Source: Sphingomonas chungangi (GTDB lineage Bacteria; Pseudomonadota; Alphaproteobacteria; Sphingomonadales; Sphingomonadaceae). Taken from it: DNA of 64,000 bases. Positions 16,331 to 24,970 of this stretch are shown here, piece by piece (positions within the stretch are counted from its first letter, which is position 1; every line of letters starts with the position of its first letter). The stretch is from the NCBI RefSeq assembly GCF_013778325.1, contig NZ_JACEIB010000026.1:62001-126000 (forward strand), written 5' to 3'. The notes under the pieces were generated by a model. That model was not told the origin of the DNA and did no database searches. It saw only the letters and a list, made by a program, of their open reading frames with translations. Both the position numbers and the translations under genes were made by a program.

Positions 16331-18732
16331 CCCTTCGGATGCAGTGTCGGGTCTTCCTCGCCGCCGATGATCCCCTCCGCGCCCGTCGGCCGGCCATTGA
16401 TCCATTCCACCTGCTGCGGCGTCGTCCCCAGCTCGATCCCGGCCTCCGGCAGTTCCGAGAGCAGCCGGAACCAGATGTCGCTGCGCGTTCCGTACACCGA
16501 GCGCGGCGAATTGACGAAGGCGAAGCCGTTGAAGTTGATCCGGCCGTCCGCGATCGTGTCGATGAACAGGCTGGGCTTGGGATCGTCGAGCACGGCGGGC
16601 TGCGCCTCGTAGATCGCCATCACCATGTTCCGCACCTGCTCCACGTCGGTTCCCAGCGGCACCGAGAATTGCAGCTGGATGCGGCCCAGCGGATCGGCGA
16701 GCGTCTTATTGACTATGCTCTTGGTGATCAGTTCGGAGTTGGGCACGATCAGGGTCGATCGGTCGGCGATCTGGATCTCGGTGGCGCGGACGCTGATCCG
16801 CTTCACATCGCCTTCCTGGTCGCCGATCCGCACCCAATCGCCGATCTTCACCGGCCGCTCGGCGAGCAAGATCAGGCCGGACACGAAATTCTGCGTGATC
16901 GCCTGCAGGCCGAAACCGATGCCGACCGACAGCGCGGAGAGGAGGAGGGCGATCCGCTCGATCCCGATGCCGAGCGAGGCCAGTGCCCACAAAACGGCCA
17001 GGATCAGCCCGGTATAGCGCGCCACCATCGCGATCGAGTTCTGCGCGCCGGCATCCAGCTCGGTGGCGGGCAGGTAACGGTTGACCAGCCAGCGCTGGAT
17101 GCCGCGCACCACGAACAGGCCGACCGCCAGCACCGCCGCCGCGCGCAGGATCGCGCCGGGCGAGATCGTCACCTGACCGATCGTCACACCGTTGGCGAAG
17201 CGCGCGATCTGGCCGAAGAGGGTGGTGACGTTCGATCCGAACGGAAAGAGAACGAGGCCCGCCGCCGTCAGGATCAGCAGCAGCCGCAGCAAAGCGGAAA
17301 GGGCGACGCCGAACTGGTCGATCAGGCTGCGGCGCATGCCGAAGCCGTGATGGAACAGGTTCGCCACCTTGCCGTCGCGATCGAAGACGGTGGAGCAGAT
17401 GTCGTCGACGCTCAGCAGCAGCAGATAGAGCGAGGCGGCGATGACCGCGATCCAGATGATGAAGCGCGCGAGGAAATAGCTGAGTGCGACATAACCGGTG
17501 AGCAACGACACGACCGAAGCGGCCAGCACGCCCCAAGTCGCCAGCGACAGGAAGGCGATCACCGACTGGTCGCCGCGTGTCTCGTCATGCTCGCGCACGA
17601 TGTCGGCGCGAATGCGCGCGGCGCCGATCAGATACCATAAGACCAGCGCGATATAGAGCAGGGCGGCCACGCCATCGACCGCCGCCTGCGCCGATCCGCT
17701 GGCCCCCATGGCGTCCCGCAGCGCGATCAGCAGGAAGCTCACGAGCGTCACGCCGGCGGCGGCGAAGGTCCAAGGGCGCAGCGCGTTGGCGGCATCGTCC
17801 GACAGCGGCACCAGCCGCCAGGATGGCTGCTTGCGCTGGAGGAGCGCGCCGCCCAATGCGGTGATCAGGGCGGCGATCAGGCAGGCCAGCTCGAAGCGGG
17901 CGGCGACCGGCTCCCATGCCGGGGCGATCATGGTGCCGGCGCGGAAGCCGCCGACCAGCGACAGGGCCGCCAGTGCGGGCACGATCGTGCCGATCACCGC
18001 CAGCCACAGAGCGAGGCCGGTGCGGCGCAGGCGGTTGCCGGGCACGCGCTCGATCACATAGCGGCGGCCGGCGGCGCGCAAGGCCAGCCGCACGGGAAAG
18101 ATCAAGGCGAGCGCGACGATGATACCGAGCAGCGCGGCAGGCAGGCCGCCCGTCCGGATGCCAGTGCCGATCGCGCCGGTCTCGGCCTTGACGAAAGCCG
18201 AGAGCCGCCGGCTGTCGCGAGGCAGCCAGCGGATCAGCGCGCTCCAGAAGCTGCCGCTCAGCGGCGAGGCTACCCGCTCGGACATCCGCTCGGAGAAGGC
18301 ATCGGCCTGGCTCTGGCCGATCTCGGTGTTGAGCTGGTCCGCCTCGGTGCCGAGCAGCTTGCCGCGCTTGATTGCCGAATCGACGGTGGAGCGCTGCTGG
18401 GCGAGCAGCTTGCGCTGCGCCGTGATGTCCGGCGTCTCGACCACGCCGGGCGTCACCGGGCCGAGCTGGGCCACGCGGGCGTCGACGAGCTGAAGCTGGG
18501 TCTGGAGGAGTGTCACCTGGGTCGTGGCGGTCTGCTTCACCGCAGCCGCACGATCCTTGAGAGCCTGCGCCTCGGACGATGTCGCGCGGCCGTTGAAGGC
18601 GGCGTCGATCGACTGATAGTCGTCGGACGCCTGATCGAGTGCCTTGACCGACGCTATGATCGGATCGGTATCCTGCGCGAATGTCGGCGCGGCGATGGCG
18701 ATCGAGAGCAGCAGGAGCAGTTTACGCAGCAT
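16327..18732 (-). CDS. MscS-type mechanosensitive channel with DUF3772 periplasmic domain
   Basis: An 801-residue inner-membrane protein. A signal peptide (residues 1-19) is followed by a helical, Gln/Ala-rich periplasmic region (about 20-170, DUF3772-like) and then about ten hydrophobic segments. The MscS core is at about 590-700, with the pore-lining helix (SVGIGFGLQAITQNFVSGL) and the beta-domain (VKIGDWVRIGDQEGDVKRIS). The C-terminal cytoplasmic domain includes VPNSELI and the motif TIADGRINFNGFAFV. It likely opens under membrane tension to release solutes after hypo-osmotic shock. Large multi-TM MscS paralogues are common in alphaproteobacteria. Monocistronic. Confidence 0.9.
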   Translation of the reverse strand: MLRKLLLLLSIAIAAPTFAQDTDPIIASVKALDQASDDYQSIDAAFNGRATSSEAQALKDRAAAVKQTATTQVTLLQTQLQLVDARVAQLGPVTPGVVETPDITAQRKLLAQQRSTVDSAIKRGKLLGTEADQLNTEIGQSQADAFSERMSERVASPLSGSFWSALIRWLPRDSRRLSAFVKAETGAIGTGIRTGGLPAALLGIIVALALIFPVRLALRAAGRRYVIERVPGNRLRRTGLALWLAVIGTIVPALAALSLVGGFRAGTMIAPAWEPVAARFELACLIAALITALGGALLQRKQPSWRLVPLSDDAANALRPWTFAAAGVTLVSFLLIALRDAMGASGSAQAAVDGVAALLYIALVLWYLIGAARIRADIVREHDETRGDQSVIAFLSLATWGVLAASVVSLLTGYVALSYFLARFIIWIAVIAASLYLLLLSVDDICSTVFDRDGKVANLFHHGFGMRRSLIDQFGVALSALLRLLLILTAAGLVLFPFGSNVTTLFGQIARFANGVTIGQVTISPGAILRAAAVLAVGLFVVRGIQRWLVNRYLPATELDAGAQNSIAMVARYTGLILAVLWALASLGIGIERIALLLSALSVGIGFGLQAITQNFVSGLILLAERPVKIGDWVRIGDQEGDVKRISVRATEIQIADRSTLIVPNSELITKSIVNKTLADPLGRIQLQFSVPLGTDVEQVRNMVMAIYEAQPAVLDDPKPSLFIDTIADGRINFNGFAFVNSPRSVYGTRSDIWFRLLSELPEAGIELGTTPQQVEWINGRPTGAEGIIGGEEDPTLHPKG

Positions 18733-18854
18733 CCGCGCTTCCTAACGCCTCCGAAACGCCGGGGACAGTCTTGGCGCGCCGAGAGGACGTGCTTTCGATT
18801 TAGATCGACGCTAGGCAGGGGAACCGGCAGTGTCTCCGGAACACCCTAAAATTT

Positions 18855-18865
18855 TACATAATGTA
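18855..18865. promoter_or_regulatory. Candidate operator: TACATAATGTA palindrome upstream of mazG
   Basis: TACAT-A-ATGTA is an 11-base odd palindrome in the only AT-rich stretch between the channel gene and mazG. A -10-like TATTAT follows at 18866-18871. This may be a binding site or just an AT-rich promoter core. Confidence 0.25.
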
Positions 18866-18881
18866 TATTATCGGATCGGCG

Positions 18882-19712
18882 ATGACCCACGATACAGCCC
18901 CCCTCAAGGCCCCCTCGCAGCCCCCCGTGACGGAAAACCGCCAATCCTCGGGAGGAGCGATCGAGCGGCTGGCCGGCATCATGGCGAAGCTGCGCGATCC
19001 CGAAACCGGATGCCCGTGGGATGTCGAGCAGGACTTCTCCACCATCGCGCCCTACACGATCGAGGAAGCCCATGAGGTCGCCGACGCGATCGCCCGCAAC
19101 GACATGGCGGATCTCAAGGGCGAGCTCGGCGATCTCCAGCTCCAGGTCGTCTTTCACGCGCGCATGGCCGAGGAAGCCGGCCACTTCGCGCTCGCCGACG
19201 TGATCGAGAGCATCTCCGACAAGATGGTCCGCCGCCATCCGCATGTCTTCGGCGTGGTGGAGCGCACCGACGGCACTGCCGCGCAGATCGGCTGGGAACA
19301 GATCAAGGCCGAGGAGCGCGCGGGCAAGCAGGAAACCGGGGCTCTCGCGGGTGTGGCGCTCGGCCTGCCCGCCCTGCTGCGCGCCGAGAAGCTGCAGAAG
19401 CGCGCCGCGCGCGTCGGCTTCGACTGGCCCGATGCGGACGGTCCGCGCGCGAAGGTGGTCGAGGAGCTAAACGAGATCGCCTCCGCGGCGGACGATGCGG
19501 CGCGCGCCGAAGAGTTTGGCGACCTGCTGTTCGCGCTGGTCAACTGGGGCCGCCATATGAAGATCGATCCGGAAGCCGCGCTGCGTGCTGCCAATTCCAA
19601 GTTCGAGCGGCGCTTCGCAGCGATGGAGGAGGAGGCGGGGGATACGTTCGCGGGCCTGAGCCTCGATGACAAGGAAGCGCTCTGGCAGGCCGCGAAGGCG
19701 CGCGGCCTATAG
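18882..19712 (+). CDS. mazG: Nucleoside triphosphate pyrophosphohydrolase MazG
   Basis: Hydrolyses NTPs and dNTPs to the monophosphate and PPi, cleaning non-canonical nucleotides. The 276-residue protein has the two-domain MazG layout: N-terminal domain with CPWD and the metal-binding EEAHEVADAI / ELGDLQLQVVFHA, and C-terminal domain with VVEELNEI and EEFGDLLFALVNWGRH. ATG 18882 is chosen; an in-frame ATG at 18861 lies within an AT-rich palindrome that may be the promoter itself. Monocistronic and divergent from the mechanosensitive-channel gene. Confidence 0.93.
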   Translation: MTHDTAPLKAPSQPPVTENRQSSGGAIERLAGIMAKLRDPETGCPWDVEQDFSTIAPYTIEEAHEVADAIARNDMADLKGELGDLQLQVVFHARMAEEAGHFALADVIESISDKMVRRHPHVFGVVERTDGTAAQIGWEQIKAEERAGKQETGALAGVALGLPALLRAEKLQKRAARVGFDWPDADGPRAKVVEELNEIASAADDAARAEEFGDLLFALVNWGRHMKIDPEAALRAANSKFERRFAAMEEEAGDTFAGLSLDDKEALWQAAKARGL

Positions 19713-20151
19713 CGGAGGCCGGCGCTCCAGCCTTCGCCGGACACACGTCTCCCCCGAAATCAGGGCAGGAAGGCGGCCGGCGCCCCGCGCGTGCCTCGTG
19801 CATCGCGGGGGTTTGCGGGGTTCTTCTCCCGCGAGGGCCTTCTTCCCATTTCCTCGGCATTGATCGCCGTGGCGGGAAGCGATCCCGGTTGGGGCGGACG
19901 CAGGATGGACACCCCGTCGGCACGGGAGCGGCGGGCCTGCGCTGGCCTGGTTGACGGTGGGGTTGCGGGAATCCACCCGGATGCCCGGCGCGCCGGCCGC
20001 TGGATGCTCGACGGACCGAGATCCGCCGTCATCCACTTCCATCACGTCGCACCATGATCAAGGATGTGCGTGATGGCTGCGGCTTATAACCAATACGGTT
20101 ATATTTGTCAAGCGGATTGACGCCCCGCGCCGCGAGCGGGCAGAAGCGGCC
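19713..20151. other. Gene-free interval of about 440 bases between mazG and gmk
   Basis: Frames are open on both strands here, but none carries a recognisable motif, a good ribosome site or a plausible start, and GC-rich DNA gives such frames by chance. The segment 19715-20045 is GC-rich and repeat-like in texture; the last 70 bases (20075-20120) are AT-richer and hold a perfect 7-base inverted repeat, probably part of the gmk control region. Confidence 0.5.
20085..20103. promoter_or_regulatory. Candidate operator TATAACC-N5-GGTTATA upstream of gmk
   Basis: Perfect 7-base inverted arms with a 5-base spacer (AATAC), 48 bases upstream of the gmk start, in a local AT-rich patch that would suit a promoter. 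Symmetry and spacing are those of a dimeric repressor site. No regulator can be assigned. Confidence 0.35.
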
Positions 20152-20832
20152 ATGGCCGAGCCCGACGATTCCCCCATCCCCCTTCCCCGCCGACCCGCGC
20201 ACGAGACCGAGGCGCAGCGGCGCGGGCTGCTGTTCGTGATCTCGTCTCCGTCCGGCGCCGGCAAGTCGACCATCTCGCGCATGCTGATCGAGGCGGACGG
20301 GCAGATCGCCATGTCGGTCTCCGCCACGACGCGGCCGATCCGGCCGGGCGAGACGGACGGCAAGGACTATCACTTCGTCGACGTGCCAGAATTCAAGCGG
20401 ATGGCGGCCGACGACGAGTTCCTCGAATGGGCGCACGTCTTCGACCATCGCTACGGTACGCCGCGCGCGCCGGTCGAAAAGATGCTCCACGAAGGCCGCG
20501 ACGTGCTCTTCGACATCGACTGGCAGGGCGCGCAGCAGCTCTATCAGCAGGCCGCCGGCGACGTGGTGCGCGTCTTCATCCTGCCGCCCTCGATGGAGGA
20601 GCTGGACCGCCGCCTGCGCTCGCGTGGCACCGATCCCAAGGACGTGATCGACCGCCGCATGGAGCGCGCCGTCTCCGAGATCGGCCACTGGGACGGCTAC
20701 GACTATGTGCTGGTCAACGACGACGTCGAGCGCTGCTTCGCCCAGGTGCGGCTGATCCTGCGGGCGGAACGGCTGCGGCGGCACCGCCAGCTGGGGCTGA
20801 TCGGGTTCACGCGGAAGCTGATGCGGGGGTGA
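20152..20832 (+). CDS. gmk: Guanylate kinase
   Basis: Phosphorylates GMP to GDP with ATP. The 226-residue protein carries the P-loop SSPSGAGKST, the GMP-binding region (SVSATTRPIRPGETDGKDYHF), the HFVDVPEF segment and the DIDWQGAQQL Walker B region. An N-terminal extension of about 24 Pro/Arg-rich residues precedes the core. Convergent with hflX, with a 9-base-pair hairpin in the 29 bases between the stop codons. Confidence 0.96.
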   Translation: MAEPDDSPIPLPRRPAHETEAQRRGLLFVISSPSGAGKSTISRMLIEADGQIAMSVSATTRPIRPGETDGKDYHFVDVPEFKRMAADDEFLEWAHVFDHRYGTPRAPVEKMLHEGRDVLFDIDWQGAQQLYQQAAGDVVRVFILPPSMEELDRRLRSRGTDPKDVIDRRMERAVSEIGHWDGYDYVLVNDDVERCFAQVRLILRAERLRRHRQLGLIGFTRKLMRG

Positions 20833-20838
20833 CTCTAG

Positions 20839-20861
20839 CCCCTCCCTTCCAGGGAGGGGGC
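20839..20861. terminator. Hairpin between convergent gmk and hflX
   Basis: CCCCTCCCT (20839-20847) pairs with AGGGAGGGG (20851-20859) across a TCC loop. Neither side has a good T tract, so it may be a weak bidirectional terminator or an intergenic repeat of the CCCTCCC/GGGAGGG type. Confidence 0.45.
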
Positions 20862-22175
20862 TTAAGGCCGCGCCTCGAACCTCGCCCAGTCGACGTCGCT
20901 GATCCGGACGTCGAGGCTGACGATCTCGCCCGCCGTGTCGCTCGCCAGCACCTCGCCATGCTGGTGGAGCCAGGCGACGCTCGCCCCGTCGCTCGCCGGC
21001 AGGCGCACCGTGCGGACGCGGGCTCCGCGGCTCAGGCGATCGGAGACGAAGCGGCGGAGGTCATCCACCCCTTCCCCGGTCAGCGCCGAGAGCACCACTG
21101 CGTCGTCGCGGCGCGCGGCCTCGGCGCGGAGCACGGCGGTCGCCTCGGGATCGAGCGCGTCGACCTTGTTCCACGCCTCGATCATCGGGACGCGCCCTCG
21201 ACCTTCTTCGGCCTCCTCGTCGGTCGCCCCGATTTCGGCGAGCACGCGCGCGACATCCTCGGCCTGCGCTTCGCTGTCGGGGTGCGACATGTCGCGGACG
21301 TGGACGATGATGTCGGCGGTGGTCACCTCCTCCAGCGTCGCGCGGAAGGCGGCGACGAGCTGTGTCGGCAGATCGGAGACGAAACCCACCGTGTCGGACA
21401 GGATCGCCTTGTCGAGGCCCGGCAGGCGGATCTGCCGCATGGTCGGATCGAGCGTGGCGAAAAGGAGATCCTTCGCCATGACGTCAGCGCCCGTCATCCG
21501 ATTGAAAAGCGTGGACTTTCCGGCGTTCGTATAGCCGACCAGCGCCACCACCGGCCACGGCGCGCGCCGCCGGCGATCGCGGTGCAGGCCGCGCGTGCGG
21601 CTGACCTGCTCCAGCTCCTTGCGCAGTTTCGCCATGCGATCGCGGATCATCCGGCGATCGGCCTCGATCTGCGTCTCGCCGGGGCCGCCGAGGAAGCCGA
21701 AGCCGCCGCGCTGGCGCTCGAGGTGGGTCCATGACCGCACCAGCCGGCCGGCCTGATAATCGAGGTGCGCCAGTTCCACCTGCAGGCGGCCCTCGGCCGT
21801 CGCGGCGCGCTCGCCGAAGATTTCGAGGATCAGTCCGGTGCGATCGATCACCTTGGCCTCGATCGCCTTTTCCAGGTTGCGCTGCTGGATCGGGGTGACG
21901 GCGGCATCGACCACCACCAGCTCGGCCTCGGCCATGCGCGCGGCCTCGGCCAGCGCCTCGACCTGGCCGGAGCCGAGCAGGGTCGCGGCCTTGGGCTGGC
22001 GCAGGCGGAAGGCGAGCTTCTCGACCACGTCGAGGCCGATCGCGCCGGCGAGGCCTGCCGCCTCCTCCAGCCGCGCTTCGGCGGTGCGGTTGTGCGGGCC
22101 GATCTCCGGGAGCGCGACGATCGCGCGCCCCCCGCGTACGATGCCGTCCTTGTCCTCGCGGCCGAATCCGCTCAA
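20862..22175 (-). CDS. hflX: GTPase HflX
   Basis: Ribosome-associated GTPase that splits stalled or hibernating ribosomes under stress. The 437-residue protein has the HflX N-terminal nucleotide-binding domain ([10 protein letters not shown]), the glycine-rich linker ([16 protein letters not shown]), the G domain with G1 [10 protein letters not shown]3 DTVGF and G4 NKVD, and a C-terminal extension. The start appears to be TTG 22175, whose first three bases sit inside the hfq stop (TTGA 22172-22175), so translation is coupled to hfq. The hfq-hflX order is conserved in proteobacteria. Confidence 0.95.
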   Translation of the reverse strand: MSGFGREDKDGIVRGGRAIVALPEIGPHNRTAEARLEEAAGLAGAIGLDVVEKLAFRLRQPKAATLLGSGQVEALAEAARMAEAELVVVDAAVTPIQQRNLEKAIEAKVIDRTGLILEIFGERAATAEGRLQVELAHLDYQAGRLVRSWTHLERQRGGFGFLGGPGETQIEADRRMIRDRMAKLRKELEQVSRTRGLHRDRRRRAPWPVVALVGYTNAGKSTLFNRMTGADVMAKDLLFATLDPTMRQIRLPGLDKAILSDTVGFVSDLPTQLVAAFRATLEEVTTADIIVHVRDMSHPDSEAQAEDVARVLAEIGATDEEAEEGRGRVPMIEAWNKVDALDPEATAVLRAEAARRDDAVVLSALTGEGVDDLRRFVSDRLSRGARVRTVRLPASDGASVAWLHQHGEVLASDTAGEIVSLDVRISDVDWARFEARP

Positions 22176-22870
22176 TCGTCGTCCTCGTCCGCCTCGGCGA
22201 GGTTCACCGGGTGGAGCGGCTGCACCGTCGAGATGGCATGCTTATAGACGAGCTGGCTCTGCCCGTCGCGGCGGAGCAGCAGGCAGAACAGATCGTAGGC
22301 CGCGACCTCGCCCTGCAGCATCACGCCGTTGACCAGGAACATCGTCACCGGATCGCCCGACGACTTGACGGCGTTCAGGAAGATTTCCTGTAGCAGCACA
22401 CTGCGCTTGGTTTCGGCGAAAGCCTTCTCGATCGGCGCGAGGTCGATCGGGTGGGCGGGCATCACGGTCGAGATGGCGTGCTTGTAGATCAGCTGCGACT
22501 GGCCGTCGCGCCGGAGCAGCACGGAGAAATTGTCGAACCAGGTGATGATGCCCTGCAGCTTCACGCCCTTGACGAGGAACATCGTCACCGGCGTCTTCGA
22601 TTTGCGCAGAGCATTAAGGAACATGTCCTGGAGATTGTTCGGTTTTTCAGACACGGTTTTCTTTTCTCCGGTCTTCTTGGCGGGTGCTTTCCCGCGGGTG
22701 GGCTTTGCCTTGGCCTCGGGCGCGGGCGCCTCCGGCTCGGACACCACCTCCGGCTCGGGAGGCGGTGCGGTGAATTTAGGGGCCAATTTCTTGCGCGGCA
22801 AGCGGGCCGGCGCTTCGGCCGTGGCCTCGACAGCGCCAATTTCCTTAGCGGGAGTCTCTTCCGGGCTCAT
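22172..22870 (-). CDS. hfq: RNA chaperone Hfq, tandem double-domain form with N-terminal extension
   Basis: Matches small RNAs to mRNAs as a ring of Sm-like domains. This 232-residue protein carries two complete Hfq domains in one chain, residues about 78-144 and 158-224, exactly 80 residues apart. Each ends in the Sm2 motif YKHAIST (129-135 and 209-215) and keeps the proximal-face Gln (Q81, Q161) and Phe (in FDNF and YDLF). The first 77 residues are a Pro/Ala/Lys/Glu-rich arm. Domain 1 keeps basic rim residues (ALRKSK); domain 2 has lost them (AVKSSG). Start ATG 22870 has AAAGGA ten bases upstream; ATG 22894 would add eight residues. A trimer of such chains could form a pseudo-hexameric ring. 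Confidence 0.93.
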   Translation of the reverse strand: MSPEETPAKEIGAVEATAEAPARLPRKKLAPKFTAPPPEPEVVSEPEAPAPEAKAKPTRGKAPAKKTGEKKTVSEKPNNLQDMFLNALRKSKTPVTMFLVKGVKLQGIITWFDNFSVLLRRDGQSQLIYKHAISTVMPAHPIDLAPIEKAFAETKRSVLLQEIFLNAVKSSGDPVTMFLVNGVMLQGEVAAYDLFCLLLRRDGQSQLVYKHAISTVQPLHPVNLAEADEDDD

Positions 22871-22970
22871 TCGCGCTATGTCCTTTGTTCTCATTCACGC
22901 CACGCGGCGGACCGATTGTCGATTCCGCACCTGCGAACATGTAAGCATGCGACGCGCCGGGGGCAACGCC

Positions 22971-23579
22971 TTATGGCAGCGCCGTCACGCTGGCGTGCAC
23001 CGCCGGCTTATACCCCGCTTCGATCGTGGCCGCCATCGACGGCGGTGTGAGCAGAACGAGATCGCCGGAGGGTGTTTCTGCAGGCCCGTAGCCGGCGAAG
23101 CTCCAAGGACGGAAAGTGCCCCGCCATGCCAGCCAGCTTCGCTCTTCGTCCGCCGTTCCGATCATCGCGCCGTCGGGCAACTTGCGGCCGTCATATGCCG
23201 GGCGTGGCCCCAGCCGCTCGGCATGGAGGATCGCATCGACCTGCGGCACGCGCGGGTCGGTGACGCCGTGCGCATCACCCCATGCCGCCACGAACGCCTT
23301 GGCGTGCGTGCGGCGGCATTCGAAGCAGGGGCGATGCCCCGCCGCCATCGCGGTCGCCTCGTCGCGGAAGAAGAGCTGGGTGTAGAGGCCGGGCGCCATC
23401 AGGGTCTGGCGCCGGTCGCCGCGCACGAGATTGCAGGAGATCCACGCCTTGTAGCTGCCATGCTCGCGCAGGAGATTGCGGGCGTCGCCGTGCAGGCAAC
23501 CGCGATTGCCCATCAGCTCGCCATGCTCCGGCACCGCATGGATATGCCCGAACGGGTCCACGCGGTTGCGGAGCGGCAC
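22971..23579 (-). CDS. Conserved hypothetical protein translationally coupled to ntrX
   Basis: A 202-residue protein of no family I can name. A short Cys motif, PCFECRR, lies near residue 85, and two further Cys are near the N-terminus (GCLHGDA and ISCNLVRGD); together with several His residues these could bind metal. No signal peptide or membrane segment is seen. The start is GTG 23579, with GGGGAGGA inside the last codons of ntrX, two bases after its stop. It therefore looks like the last gene of dusB-ntrBC-ntrYX, though its role in nitrogen signalling is unknown. Confidence 0.7.
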   Translation of the reverse strand: MPLRNRVDPFGHIHAVPEHGELMGNRGCLHGDARNLLREHGSYKAWISCNLVRGDRRQTLMAPGLYTQLFFRDEATAMAAGHRPCFECRRTHAKAFVAAWGDAHGVTDPRVPQVDAILHAERLGPRPAYDGRKLPDGAMIGTADEERSWLAWRGTFRPWSFAGYGPAETPSGDLVLLTPPSMAATIEAGYKPAVHASVTALP

Positions 23580-23581
23580 GC

Positions 23582-24967
23582 TTATTCCTCCCCGTCCTTC
23601 ACGTCGACGAGGCCCAGCGACTTGAGCTTGCGGTGCAGCGCCGACCGCTCCATGCCGATGAAGGTCGCGGTGCGCGAGATGTTGCCCGAGAAGCGGCGGA
23701 TCTGGACGCGGAGATATTCGCGCTCGAACGTCTCGCGCGCTTCGCGCAAAGGTGTACCCATGATGGATTTGGCGGCGTTGCCTGGCGCCAGCTGCGCCTG
23801 ATCGGACAGGATCTCGCCCGGCAGCATGTCGGCATCGATCCGGCCGATGCGATCACCCGGCGCCATGATCAGCGTGCGCTCGACGATGTTGCGGAGCTGG
23901 CGGACGTTGCCCGGCCAGTCATAGGCCTGCAGCGCGGCGATCGCCTCGGCCGAGACCTCCGGTGTCGCCACCCGCCGCTCGGCCGCATAGCGCGCGGCGA
24001 AGTGCTGGACGAGCGCCGGGATGTCCTCACGGCGCTCGGACAAGGCCGGAAGATTCACCGGTACGACATTGAGACGATAGAACAGATCCTCGCGGAAGCG
24101 CCGCGCCTCGATCTCGTCCTGCAGGTTGCGCGCGGTGGCGGAGACGACGCGGACATCGACCTTGACCATCTGCGTGCCGCCGACGCGGGTGAAGCTCTGG
24201 TCGGTCAGCACGCGCAGGATGCGCGCTTGTGTAGTAAGCGGCATGTCGGCGATCTCGTCGAGGAACAGCGTGCCGCCATGCGCCTGTTCGAGCAGGCCGG
24301 GGCGCTGGACGTCACCGCCCTCCTCCACCCCGAACAATTCCTCCTCGACGCGTTCCGGCGTCATCCGTGCGGCCGACACCACCACGAACGGGGCACGGGT
24401 GCGGGTCGACCAAACGTGGAGCAGACGCGCCGCCACCTCCTTGCCGACGCCGGCCGGGCCGGTGATCAGCACGCGGCTCCCCGTCCCCGCCACGCGCTTG
24501 AGCGTCGCGCGGACCTGGTTGATCGCCGCCGACTGGCCGTTGAGCTCCTCGTCCTGCCCGACCTGCGCGCGCAGCGTGGCATTCTCGCGCTTCAGCCGCT
24601 CGGTCTCGGTCGCGCGGGCGACGAGCAGGAGCAGACGCTCGGCCTCGAAAGGCTTTTCGATGAAGTCGGTCGCGCCGCGCCGGATCGCGGCGACGGCAGT
24701 ATCGAGATTGCCATGGCCGGAGATCACCAGCACCGGGATCGACGGATCGCGCCGCTTGATCTCGTCGAGCAGGTCGAGCCCGTCGAGCTTCGATCCCTGC
24801 AGCCACACGTCCAGCAGTACGAGGCTCGGCCGCCGCTCGCGGATCGCGGCCAGCGCGTCGTCGCTGTTGGCGGCGGTGCGGGCACCGTAGCCCTCGTCCT
24901 CCAGCACGCCCGCGACCAGTTCGCGAATGTCCTGCTCGTCGTCGACGATCAATACGTCCAGTGCCAT
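23582..24967 (-). CDS. ntrX: Response regulator NtrX (AAA+ activator lacking GAFTGA)
   Basis: Partner of the NtrY kinase in redox/nitrogen signalling. The 461-residue protein has a receiver domain (acidic VDDE at 8-11, phospho-Asp D53, Lys K105), an AAA+ domain with Walker A GPAGVGKE (170-177) and Walker [14 protein letters not shown], the arginine-finger region [14 protein letters not shown], and a Fis-type C-terminal HTH (ISRTATFIGMERSALHRKLKSLGL). The sigma-54-contacting GAFTGA loop is missing: after ELFG comes VEEGGDVQRPGLLEQA. It lies three bases after ntrY. Confidence 0.93.
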   Translation of the reverse strand: MALDVLIVDDEQDIRELVAGVLEDEGYGARTAANSDDALAAIRERRPSLVLLDVWLQGSKLDGLDLLDEIKRRDPSIPVLVISGHGNLDTAVAAIRRGATDFIEKPFEAERLLLLVARATETERLKRENATLRAQVGQDEELNGQSAAINQVRATLKRVAGTGSRVLITGPAGVGKEVAARLLHVWSTRTRAPFVVVSAARMTPERVEEELFGVEEGGDVQRPGLLEQAHGGTLFLDEIADMPLTTQARILRVLTDQSFTRVGGTQMVKVDVRVVSATARNLQDEIEARRFREDLFYRLNVVPVNLPALSERREDIPALVQHFAARYAAERRVATPEVSAEAIAALQAYDWPGNVRQLRNIVERTLIMAPGDRIGRIDADMLPGEILSDQAQLAPGNAAKSIMGTPLREARETFEREYLRVQIRRFSGNISRTATFIGMERSALHRKLKSLGLVDVKDGEE

Positions 24968-24970
24968 GCT

